Part shown: positions 57,094-64,000 of the stretch, piece by piece
How the letters are laid out: each line of letters begins with the position of its first letter
How positions within the stretch are numbered: the first letter of the stretch is position 1
Assembly (NCBI GenBank): GCA_963748105.1
Contig: CAVVHP010000002.1
Location: forward strand, 34,584-98,583
Reading direction: 5' to 3'
Length of the DNA stretch: 64,000 bases
From: JAKAGZ01 sp963748105
GTDB lineage: Bacteria > Bacteroidota > Ignavibacteria > Ignavibacteriales > Ignavibacteriaceae
Made by a program: the position numbers and the translations under genes
Notes under the pieces: generated by a model
The model's input: only the letters and a program-made list of their open reading frames with translations
What the model was told of the DNA's origin: nothing
Databases searched by the model: none

Positions 57094-58227
57094 ATGGATT
57101 CGAAAAGATACAATAATTTAAAAATTGGGCTTGGTATTTTAGAAGGTGCACTTACCTTTGTAATTTCACTGGCATTTGTAATTTCCGGCTTAAGCCTTAA
57201 GCTGGTTGAGAGTATTGGAAATTCTGTCTCCGGCCTTTATGGTATTTTTATAATTTATGTGTTACTGGCAGGTTTCGGACTGGGTATTTTACTATTCCCG
57301 CTTGGATATTACAAAGATTTTTATCTTGAACATAAATACAACCTTTCAAACCAAACTTTTTTTAAGTGGATTTTTGAAGATATTAAAGGACTTGGTATCT
57401 CTCTTCTAATTGGAATTCCAATATTATTAGCATTTTATTATACATTGGTTCAATTCGGTAATTTATGGTGGCTTCCGTTTGCAATTTTGCTGTTTATTGT
57501 CTCAGTTATACTGGCAAGGGTAGTTCCCGTTTTTATACTTCCTCTTTTCTATAAAATTACTCCGATTGACAACGAAGATCTAAAATACCGTATTACAGCT
57601 CTTGCTGAAGAAGCGGGAATAAAAGTGGCTGATGTTTACAAATTTGATATGAGCAAAAACACAAAAAAAGCAAACGCTGCTTTTACCGGGCTGGGAAAAT
57701 CGAAAAGAATTTTACTCGGTGATACTCTGCTTGAAAATTATAATAATGATGAAATTGAAACTGTTATTGCTCACGAACTGGGGCATTATAAGAAAAAGCA
57801 TATTGTTAAAAATATTATTATTGGAACTATTGCAAGTTTTCTTACTTTATTTATCGTTGCTAAACTTTATTACATATCGTTGAGTTGGTTTGGGTTTCAG
57901 AACATAACAGAAATTGCAGCACTTCCAGTTCTTACTCTCTGGGCAATGCTGATTGGTCTTGTACAAAGCCCATTAACAAACATCATATCAAGAAAATTTG
58001 AATACCAGGCTGATGAATATGCAATTTTGTCAACTGGCAAAGCAGAAGCTTTTAAAGCTACACTGGAAAAATTAACAGAGCAGAATCTGAGCGATAAAGA
58101 TCCTCATCCTTTTATTGAATGGTTCTTTTATAGTCATCCATCAATAAAAAACAGGGTAGCCGCAATTGATACTTTTTTAAGTAGCGATAATGCAATTAAA
58201 AATAATCTAAAGTTTGAGGTTAAGTAA
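57094..58227 (+). CDS. M48 family zinc metalloprotease (Ste24/CAAX protease-like)
   Basis: Membrane protease (377 residues from ATG 57094) with about six hydrophobic segments, the Zn motif VIAHELGHYKKKH and the third ligand in FEYQADEYAILSTG, plus RVVPVFILPLFYKITP and NAAFTGLGKSKRILLGDTL, typical of the Ste24 group. The frame runs back to a TTG at 56983, but that stretch lies in the upstream terminator, so 57094 is chosen. TTG-N20-TATTTTTA at 57058-57088 could be a promoter but would leave almost no leader. Confidence 0.88.
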   Translation: MDSKRYNNLKIGLGILEGALTFVISLAFVISGLSLKLVESIGNSVSGLYGIFIIYVLLAGFGLGILLFPLGYYKDFYLEHKYNLSNQTFFKWIFEDIKGLGISLLIGIPILLAFYYTLVQFGNLWWLPFAILLFIVSVILARVVPVFILPLFYKITPIDNEDLKYRITALAEEAGIKVADVYKFDMSKNTKKANAAFTGLGKSKRILLGDTLLENYNNDEIETVIAHELGHYKKKHIVKNIIIGTIASFLTLFIVAKLYYISLSWFGFQNITEIAALPVLTLWAMLIGLVQSPLTNIISRKFEYQADEYAILSTGKAEAFKATLEKLTEQNLSDKDPHPFIEWFFYSHPSIKNRVAAIDTFLSSDNAIKNNLKFEVK

Positions 58228-58941
58228 TTGATTAATCTTATCAAACTTTTTCTAATTGCAGCATATGTTATAATAGTTTCAATTTATGCACTTATTGCTT
58301 TAGTTATCGACAGAAGTTACTGGCTGTATTACTTATGTAACAATCCTTTTAGTAAAGGAATTTTGAAGATTGCCGGTATAAAAGTAAAAGCAAGCGGTCT
58401 GGAAAATATTGAAAATAATAAGACCTATATTTATGTTTCAAACCACAGCAGTCAATTTGATATTAGTGCTCTCCAGGCGACAATTCCCGGCAACATAAGC
58501 ATGTTTTTTAAAAAGGAGCTTGCTAAAATCCCGCTTTTCGGATGGCAGCTTTGGGCCGGGCCGTATATTATGATTGATAGGAAAAATCCTGACAGTGCCA
58601 GGAAAAGCTTGGAAAAAGCAAAAGAATTGCTTTCAAAGAAGAATATTTCTGTTCTTCTTTTTGCTGAAGGGACAAGAAGTGAATCCGGGGAAATTCAGAA
58701 ATTTAAGCGCGGTGCATTTAATCTTGCCGGAAAAGTAGGTTACCCGATTATTCCAATTTCTATAAGCGGCTCCAATCGAATTATGCAAAAAGGATCAATG
58801 AAAATTAATAAAGGAACCATACACGTTCACTTTGATAAACCCATTGAAACTACAAATATTAAAACAAGACAGGATGAAATTGATCTTATGAATAAAGTAA
58901 GAGAAATAATTATTAAAAATCATTCGCTGAAAACGGATTAA
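58228..58941 (+). CDS. plsC: 1-Acyl-sn-glycerol-3-phosphate acyltransferase
   Basis: Makes phosphatidic acid at the inner membrane. The 237-residue protein has an N-terminal membrane segment, the catalytic NHSSQFD block and LFAEGTRSESGEIQKFKRGA, then PIIPISISGSNRIMQKG. The TTG start directly after the M48 stop has GAGG eight bases upstream. It is two bases before gatC. Confidence 0.9.
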   Translation: MINLIKLFLIAAYVIIVSIYALIALVIDRSYWLYYLCNNPFSKGILKIAGIKVKASGLENIENNKTYIYVSNHSSQFDISALQATIPGNISMFFKKELAKIPLFGWQLWAGPYIMIDRKNPDSARKSLEKAKELLSKKNISVLLFAEGTRSESGEIQKFKRGAFNLAGKVGYPIIPISISGSNRIMQKGSMKINKGTIHVHFDKPIETTNIKTRQDEIDLMNKVREIIIKNHSLKTD

Positions 58942-58943
58942 TT

Positions 58944-59237
58944 ATGGCAGTAACAAGAAAAGATGTAGAACACATTGCTGAACTTGCAAGATTGACGTTT
59001 AAAGTCGATGAACTCGAAAGTTTTACCCGCCAGTTGAATGATATACTTGCGTACATGGATAAACTTAATGAACTTGATACATCAAATGTTGAACCTCTTT
59101 CACATCCTGTGGAAAGAGTAAATGTATTTCGGGAAGATATTGTGAAACCATCCATAGATAGGGAAGAGGCTTTGAGAAATGCGCCCGAAAGGAGCGATCT
59201 ATTTTTCAAAGTTCCGAAAGTGATAGATCGTGATTAA
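58944..59237 (+). CDS. gatC: Asp/Glu-tRNA amidotransferase subunit C
   Basis: 97 residues matching GatC in full: VTRKDVEHIAELARLTF at the start, FTRQLNDILAYMDKLNELD, and the C-terminal APERSDLFFKVPKVI. It belts GatA and GatB, which are not in the window. ATG follows plsC by two bases. Confidence 0.93.
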   Translation: MAVTRKDVEHIAELARLTFKVDELESFTRQLNDILAYMDKLNELDTSNVEPLSHPVERVNVFREDIVKPSIDREEALRNAPERSDLFFKVPKVIDRD

Positions 59238-59283
59238 TTCAAAACCTGATTTTTCTAATGATAAATCTCCGGATAATAAATCT

Positions 59284-60054
59284 ATGATAGTCGGAGTAAT
59301 ACCTGCACGTTTTGCATCTACTAGATTAATGGGGAAGCCACTTGCAGATATAGGTGGCAAACCAATGCTTCAGCACACCTATGAAAATGCATTAAAATCG
59401 AAACTGATACATAAAATTATAATTGCTGTTGATGATGAAAAAGTGGCAAATGTAGCCAGGGATTTTGGAGCAGAGGTTGTAATGACTGCAAAGGATATTC
59501 CTACCGGTTCTGACAGAATAGCCACAGTTATTAAAGATCTTGAAAATGTAAATATAGTCGTTAATATCCAGGGCGATGAACCGTTTATTGAAGGAGGGAT
59601 GATTGATCAGGCAATTGAGCCTTTGATATTTGATCTGAATGTAAACGTATCTACCCTGGCAAAACGAATAGATGATCTTGAGGATTTTAAATCCCCTTCA
59701 ATTCCAAAAGTTGTCTTCGATTATCATAATTTCGCGCTCTATTTTTCCCGCTCACCAATTCCTTATGTACGTGATGCAAAAACAAATCTAGAAAGAATTA
59801 CTAAAGGTGAAATATATAAACACATCGGCCTTTATGTTTACAGGAAAGATGCACTTTTGAGATACACTAAACTAAAACCAACCGATCTTGAGCAGACTGA
59901 AAAACTTGAGCAATTGAGAATGCTGGAAAATGGTTTTAAAATTAAGATTGTTGTCACAGAATATGAAAACCTTGCTGTAGATACTCCCGAAGATCTGGCA
60001 AGAGCAAGGTCATTTTATAAAGATTATTTGAAGAACAAAGAGAGCCTAAAATGA
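59284..60054 (+). CDS. kdsB: CMP-KDO synthetase
   Basis: 3-deoxy-manno-octulosonate cytidylyltransferase, which activates KDO for lipid A core, showing an LPS-bearing cell. From ATG 59284 the 256-residue protein begins MIVGVIPARFASTRLMGKPL and has VVNIQGDEPFIEGGM and the C-terminal AVDTPEDLARARSF. The frame extends to a GTG at 59230 inside gatC, but the family N-terminus starts at 59284. Its TGA overlaps the next gene ATG (ATGA). Confidence 0.93.
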   Translation: MIVGVIPARFASTRLMGKPLADIGGKPMLQHTYENALKSKLIHKIIIAVDDEKVANVARDFGAEVVMTAKDIPTGSDRIATVIKDLENVNIVVNIQGDEPFIEGGMIDQAIEPLIFDLNVNVSTLAKRIDDLEDFKSPSIPKVVFDYHNFALYFSRSPIPYVRDAKTNLERITKGEIYKHIGLYVYRKDALLRYTKLKPTDLEQTEKLEQLRMLENGFKIKIVVTEYENLAVDTPEDLARARSFYKDYLKNKESLK

Positions 60055-61010
60055 AATTACCTCCCAGTATTAAACTCGCAAATACACCCACACCTTTAGA
60101 AGAAATAAAATACGAGAATAGGAAATTATTAATAAAAAGAGATGACCTTACAGGAGTTGAACTTTCAGGTAATAAAGTTCGCAAACTGGAATTTCTCATT
60201 AAAAAAGCGAAATCAGAAAAAGCGGATATAATTTTTACCTGCGGTGGAGAGCAATCAAATCACGCCAGGGCAACTGCAATAGCTGCAGCAATGGTTGGTA
60301 TTAAAACGCGACTTTTTCTATGGGGCAAAGATTCAGCAGATGCCGAAGCAAATTTGTTTATAGATAAATTCCTGGGATCGGAAATATCTTTTTTGAATAA
60401 GAAAAATTATTCAGAAGTGAATGAAATTATGTACGAGGAAAAAGATGCGATGCAGCATCTCGGCAAAAGAGTTTATGTTATTCCCGAAGGTGGGTCCACC
60501 ACATTGGGTGTGCTCGGCTACGTTTCGTTTGTTGAAGAATTAAGTAAACAAGTAAATCTAAAAAATATAAAGGGAATTTGTGTAGCTGCCGGAACAGGCG
60601 GTACCGCAGCAGGAATACTTGCCGGGGCGGCTGCTATGAAACTGGATCTCAAGGTTTACGCCGTTAATGTTTTATATTCCAAGGAAATAATAGAGTCGAA
60701 GATAATAAATCTGGCTGAAGGCGCGCTATTGGATTTCAAATTGAAGGGAAAAATTAAAAAAGAAAACCTCGTAATAATGGACGGCTATTCCTCCGAGGGT
60801 TATAAAAATATTACAGATAAAAAATTGAGCTTAATAAAAGAATTTGCACAGGCAACAGGAGTAATTCTTGACCCGGCATATACCGGCAAAGCATTCAACG
60901 CATATTATGAAAATTTCCTGAATAAAGGGAAGGGAAAAAAAGTAATTTTCCTTCATACAGGAGGATTATTCGGGGTGTTTGATAAAAAGAAGAAATATCT
61001 TTCCGCCTGA
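60051..61010 (+). CDS. PLP-dependent D-cysteine desulfhydrase/ACC deaminase family protein
   Basis: 319 residues of fold-type II PLP enzyme: KRDDLTGVELSGNKVRKLEF with the PLP lysine, FTCGGEQSNHARATAIAA, and AAGTGGTAAGILAGAAAMKL phosphate cup. The family includes D-cysteine desulfhydrase and ACC deaminase; the sequence alone does not decide, D-cysteine desulfhydrase being the commoner bacterial role. It overlaps kdsB by four bases. Confidence 0.87.
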   Translation: MKLPPSIKLANTPTPLEEIKYENRKLLIKRDDLTGVELSGNKVRKLEFLIKKAKSEKADIIFTCGGEQSNHARATAIAAAMVGIKTRLFLWGKDSADAEANLFIDKFLGSEISFLNKKNYSEVNEIMYEEKDAMQHLGKRVYVIPEGGSTTLGVLGYVSFVEELSKQVNLKNIKGICVAAGTGGTAAGILAGAAAMKLDLKVYAVNVLYSKEIIESKIINLAEGALLDFKLKGKIKKENLVIMDGYSSEGYKNITDKKLSLIKEFAQATGVILDPAYTGKAFNAYYENFLNKGKGKKVIFLHTGGLFGVFDKKKKYLSA

Positions 61011-61076
61011 CTGCTGCCTGGCCTATATTGAGCAAATTACTTTGCCAAACAGCTAATTAAACCTTATTTTTATGGT

Positions 61077-61490
61077 ATGGAATGTATTTTTTGTGACATA
61101 ATTGCCTGGAAGGAACCCGCGGAAATTATTTATGAAGATGAGAATGTAATCTCATTTCTGGATATCAGGCCGATTAATTTCGGACACGCACTGGTTATAC
61201 CTAAAAGACATTATGAAAACTTTCTTGCAGTACCGGCGAATGATATCAATTATGTTATAAATATAACACAAAAGATTGCCGAGGGAGTTAATAGTGGACT
61301 CGGCTGCGATGGCTTTAATATAATAGCTAATAATGGCACTGCGGCGGGACAAACAGTATTTCATTTTCATTTCCACATTATCCCGCGGTATAAAACTGAT
61401 ACTTTCAATTATCGGCCAAAATTAAAGAATTATGAAAACGATTCTATGAAAGAATTCGCGGAAAAAATTCGTATAGCAGTAAATAAATAG
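61077..61490 (+). CDS. HIT-family nucleotide hydrolase
   Basis: 137 residues with the zinc-like CIFCDII start, DIRPINFGHALVIPKRH, and the HIT triad FHFHFHIIPRY near residue 100. HIT proteins hydrolyse AMP derivatives such as AMP-lysine or Ap4A. The gene lies 12 bases before the B12-binding gene. Confidence 0.92.
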   Translation: MECIFCDIIAWKEPAEIIYEDENVISFLDIRPINFGHALVIPKRHYENFLAVPANDINYVINITQKIAEGVNSGLGCDGFNIIANNGTAAGQTVFHFHFHIIPRYKTDTFNYRPKLKNYENDSMKEFAEKIRIAVNK

Positions 61491-61502
61491 AGGAATTATA
61501 AA

Positions 61503-61907
61503 ATGTCGGATAAAATTAGAGTTCTGGTGGCTAAAGCAGGCCTTGATGGTCACGACAGGGGCGCGAAAGTAATTGCTGCCGCTTTAAGAGATGCAGGTAT
61601 GGAAGTTATATACACCGGTCTTAGGCAGACCCCGGAGATGATTGTTGAAGCAGCAATCCAGGAAGACGTTGATGTAATCGGAATAAGCATTCTATCCGGT
61701 GCTCACATGACAATTTTTCCAAAAATTTTAACGCTTATGAAGGCAAAAGGAGTTGAGGATATCCTGCTTACCGGCGGCGGAATTATTCCCGAAGAAGATA
61801 TTAAGGAACTCAAAAGACTGGGAACCGGCGAAATGTTTACTCCCGGTGCGCCAACTACCGCAATTGCCGAATATATTAAAAAATGGCGCGCTGAAAATAA
61901 GAAGTAA
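61503..61907 (+). CDS. Stand-alone cobalamin-binding domain, methylmalonyl-CoA mutase small component
   Basis: 134 residues equal to the C-terminal B12 domain of methylmalonyl-CoA mutase: VLVAKAGLDGHDRGAKVI with the axial-ligand His in DGHDRG, IGISILSGAHMTIFPKI, and LLTGGGIIPEEDIKEL. The catalytic TIM-barrel subunit is not in the window, so it must be encoded elsewhere, as in split mutases. GAGGAAT lies near the start, and a terminator follows. Confidence 0.92.
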   Translation: MSDKIRVLVAKAGLDGHDRGAKVIAAALRDAGMEVIYTGLRQTPEMIVEAAIQEDVDVIGISILSGAHMTIFPKILTLMKAKGVEDILLTGGGIIPEEDIKELKRLGTGEMFTPGAPTTAIAEYIKKWRAENKK

Positions 61908-61934
61908 ATAAAAATAACACTAATGGTTTTTCTG

Positions 61935-61967
61935 CCTCCGCAGGATTTTAATCTACGGAGGTTTTTT
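61935..61967 (+). terminator. Terminator after the B12-binding gene
   Basis: CCTCCG (61935-61940) / CGGAGG (61956-61961) hairpin followed by TTTTTT. Confidence 0.82.
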
Positions 61968-61987
61968 AATTTTAAAAAATACGAAAC

Positions 61988-62043
61988 CAAACCCCACCCG
62001 GCCTCCCCTTTGGTAAAGGGGAGGAGACAGGAGGGGTTCAATT
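61988..62043. repeat. Hairpin repeat, left copy flanking the DUF559 gene
   Basis: Contains inner arms CCTCCCCTTT (62002-62011) and AAAGGGGAGG (62015-62024) around a 3-base loop, then AGACAGGAGGGGTTC. Outer AACCCC/GGGGTT also pairs, giving a REP-like structure. It matches the right copy (62553-62603) in the same orientation over ~48 bases, with differences mainly in the loop and at the edges. Confidence 0.8.
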
Positions 62044-62185
62044 CTGGTTTGAACATGGTACTATAAATTTCCATTTCCTGGAATATTTTGTAACTTCAAC
62101 ATAACCCCGCATCATATTACAACGAATTACTCTATCATTTGATCTAAGTTAATTAAGGGGAATCTTAAATTAATTCTTTTTAATT

Positions 62186-62551
62186 ATGACAGAGCATTAC
62201 AATAAAAAGTCAGAACAGCAAAAACGCAGAAGACTTAGAAAGGGTATGACTTATTGTGAAAAAATTATCCGGCTGCATTTAAGGAAAAAGCAGCTCGGTT
62301 ACAGGTTCTTGCGCCAGTATTCTGTCGATCAATTTGTAATAGATTTTTATTGTCCAAAACTAAAACTGGCGTTAGAGATAGATGGGGGAATTCACGATGA
62401 TCAGGAGCAGAAGAGACAGGATTGTGTAAGACAAAAATATCTGGAGAATTATGGAATTACCTTTTTGAGAATTAAGAATGGGGAATTTTTAGGGAATCCT
62501 AATAGATGTTTTAAAAGGATATCAGAAGCTATAAAAGGCTTGGAAAAATAA
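62186..62551 (+). CDS. DUF559 (Vsr/MutH-like fold) endonuclease-domain protein
   Basis: 121 residues nearly all in one domain: basic start with RRRLRKGMTYCEKIIRLHLR, then YRFLRQYSVDQFVIDFYCPK, the acidic LALEIDGGIHDDQEQKRQD, and ITFLRIKNGEF. The Asp/Glu placement fits the PD-(D/E)xK-like Vsr-type nuclease core. No methyltransferase or toxin partner is adjacent. It is bracketed by two copies of a hairpin repeat, the right copy starting right after the stop codon, which suggests that gene and repeats move or are maintained as a unit. The biological role of DUF559 proteins is not established. Confidence 0.85.
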   Translation: MTEHYNKKSEQQKRRRLRKGMTYCEKIIRLHLRKKQLGYRFLRQYSVDQFVIDFYCPKLKLALEIDGGIHDDQEQKRQDCVRQKYLENYGITFLRIKNGEFLGNPNRCFKRISEAIKGLEK

Positions 62552-62552
62552 T

Positions 62553-62603
62553 TCCACCCATCCTCCCCTTTACTAAAGGGGAGGAGACAGGAGGGGTTCG
62601 ATT
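62553..62603. repeat. Hairpin repeat, right copy flanking the DUF559 gene
   Basis: Inner arms CCTCCCCTTT (62562-62571) and AAAGGGGAGG (62575-62584), loop ACT instead of GGT, followed by the same AGACAGGAGGGGTTC. It begins two bases after the DUF559 stop codon and may also act as its terminator. Confidence 0.8.
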
Positions 62604-62665
62604 TATATTAAGTAGATGACAAAAAAAGCGGCCCAATTTTGAGAGGCTTTTGAAGTCTCGATTTT

Positions 62666-63760
62666 ATTTACTTACCGTGCCAGATAATGGTTTTCTGAAA
62701 ACCTCCATCATGGTATATGGCCAACTACAAACGCTTCAGTGCCGTCTGTCCATACTGCCCAGTAATCTGCTCCCGGCAAGGTTAATTGCTCTATCTCTTT
62801 CCAGTCAGTGCCGTTGTAATGGTAAACTTTATTTGCCCCGCCCTGGCCTACTGCAAAAATGTTATTTGCGCTTGATGCCGACATTTCTGCTATATACTGA
62901 TTTACACTAAATATATTTGTCCATTTGTTTCCATCATTTTTAAATATTCCTCCCTCGCCTGCATAATACAATTCACCCGAATGAGACTTCTATAAAGTTT
63001 GTAAGTATAAAATCCTGATGAATCTGTTTTTACCCAGGATGAATTATTCTCTTTTAAGCAGATATGCTTTAGTGTCACTCAAATCTAGGAATGACGTATA
63101 ACCGGTTAAATAAGTGCCGGAATTTCCGGCACTTACTGAAAGGATATGAAAAGCCTGATTTTGCGGTACATCTATTGCTACTGAATCTCTTGTCCATCTT
63201 ACTCCCGTCATAGTGATAGAGTGTGTTGAAGTTACCGCAAGCCCAGATATTATTTGCAGAACTGCCCTGTATGTTGGTTAACATACTGCCGGCAATTATA
63301 TCTACCTGCTCTCCAGGCACTTCCGTCATAATGAATTATCAGGCTGGAATCTATAAAATTAGGCGGGGGGGTTGGGTTTGTTCTTAATCCTTGAGCCCAC
63401 TGCATATATATCCGTGCTGCTGAATCCGTAGATTGCGCTTAGGTCTATTGCACCGGGTATATTTCCACCTTTTTGAGCTACTAAATTGACATCTTTCCAT
63501 TTATCCCCGTCAAAATGCCATAAAACACCATCGCTTGAACTGCTATGTCCAACTACGTAGACATCTTTAGGAGAACTTCCCCAGATATCATACATTAATG
63601 TCTGATAATTACCGGGGTAGCCAAGCGTATCGGCAGTCCAGGCATATGTCCTGGGGTCTTTTGTGGGTTTTATTTCTATTCCGTTATCACCCTTTTTACA
63701 GCCGGCTAAAAATATAAATAAAACAATTATTAACCCCGTAGATATCTTTTTGTTCTGCAT
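62666..63760 (-). pseudogene. Lipoprotein with WGSS-type propeller repeats, several frameshifts
   Basis: From ATG 63760 a lipoprotein signal (GLIIVLFIFLAGCKK) is followed by repeats of the pattern IWGSSPKDVYVVGHSSSSDG plus a 'Y/W-H-F/Y-D/N-G-x-x-W' strand (LWHFDGDKWKDV; LYHYDGSKM; VYHYNGTDWKEIE), a beta-propeller common in this phylum. Breaks near 63360, 63190 and 62975, and a last one near 62710, shift frame; reading across them gives VAIDVPQNQAFHILSVSAGN and a final strand ending IIWHGK at 62666. Restored length is ~365 residues. Ligand unknown; outer-membrane or surface location is expected. Confidence 0.7.
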
Positions 63761-63772
63761 TACTGGTATTCC

Positions 63773-64000
63773 CTATTTCATTAATATCATTTTTTTAACT
63801 GCTGTAAATCCGTTAGCTGTTATCTTGTAAAAATATATACCACTGGCCAGGTTTTCAGTCCTAAAATTTACCTCGTACCTTCCGCTGCTTTGCTCTTTAT
63901 CTACCAGTTTTGCCACCTGCTGGCCAAGATTGTTGTATACTTTTAACAGTACGTATCCCGGCTTTCCGCCAGAGGTAATCTGCATCAGCCATTCTTGTGT
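63773..64000 (-). CDS. C-terminal T9SS sorting domain of a cargo protein (partial)
   Basis: The frame is open to the window edge and ends at 63773. The last ~65 residues are a type A T9SS signal: YVLLKVYNNLGQQVAKLVDK, SSGRYEVNFRTENLASGIYF, YKITANGFTAVKKMILMK. This directs export through the outer membrane by type IX secretion. The upstream cargo domain is outside the window; the usual 'P-N-P-F-N-P' segment is not visible in this frame, so a frameshift near the edge is possible. Confidence 0.8.
   Translation of the reverse strand, partial: TQEWLMQITSGGKPGYVLLKVYNNLGQQVAKLVDKEQSSGRYEVNFRTENLASGIYFYKITANGFTAVKKMILMK

Overview
The window looks like chromosome of an uncultured member of the Ignavibacteria/Chlorobiota-Bacteroidota group. 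Support comes from type IX secretion (T9SS) sorting domains at the ends of two proteins, a C25 (gingipain/PorU-like) peptidase, a PorV/FadL-like barrel, a full Bat aerotolerance operon, menaquinone biosynthesis, LPS precursor genes (kdsB) and A+T-rich DNA. Two promoters have the Bacteroidota-like layout TTG-N20-TATATTTG. No rRNA, tRNA, CRISPR array, prophage or transposase was recognised.

Layout. 1-1613 (-): threonine branch (asd, thrB, the latter cut by the window edge). 1771-6439: carbon-nitrogen hydrolase, small alpha/beta-barrel protein, katG and an AhpC-like peroxiredoxin, with clear hairpin terminators. 6667-15347: a complete classical menaquinone cluster transcribed leftwards (menF-D-H-B-A-C-E), met head-on by a hotdog thioesterase that probably supplies the DHNA-CoA hydrolysis step. 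15418-21669 (-): rsgA, which appears to need an ATT start, then envelope genes (PorV-like barrel, two odd Tyr/Asn/Arg-rich lipoproteins, another barrel, an Ig-like anchored protein, a broken ATP-grasp gene). 21862-25722 (+): TPR lipoprotein, DUF4292 lipoprotein and EnvC-like protein. 25975-28210: indolepyruvate oxidoreductase, with an alpha subunit lacking the ferredoxin tail. 28852-36009: a very A+T-rich surface-glycan locus (flippase, methyltransferase, four glycosyltransferases, WecG/TagA-type transferase). 36038-41383: a large C25 sortase-like gene with a sorting domain. 41475-46671: barrel protein, HAD phosphatase, metallophosphoesterase-propeller fusion and RlmI-type methyltransferase. 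46838-56565: VWA lipoprotein, then moxR-DUF58-hyp-batA-B-C-D-E. 56626-61907: envelope and housekeeping genes (YHS-like, M48 protease, plsC, gatC, kdsB, PLP enzyme, HIT, B12-binding domain). 61988-62603: a DUF559 endonuclease gene bracketed by two near-identical hairpin repeats. 62666-64000 (-): a broken propeller lipoprotein and the tail of a T9SS cargo protein.

A strong feature of the window is the number of genes that read through only if single-base indels are allowed (at least ten genes, more than twenty sites). They sit beside long intact genes, so base-level sequence error is the simplest explanation, but real decay cannot be excluded from sequence alone. Such genes are entered once, over their full reconstructed span, as type pseudogene. 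The most interesting signals are the repeat-flanked DUF559 unit, the ATT-start rsgA behind a terminator-like hairpin, and the glycan locus abutting the PorU-like gene.
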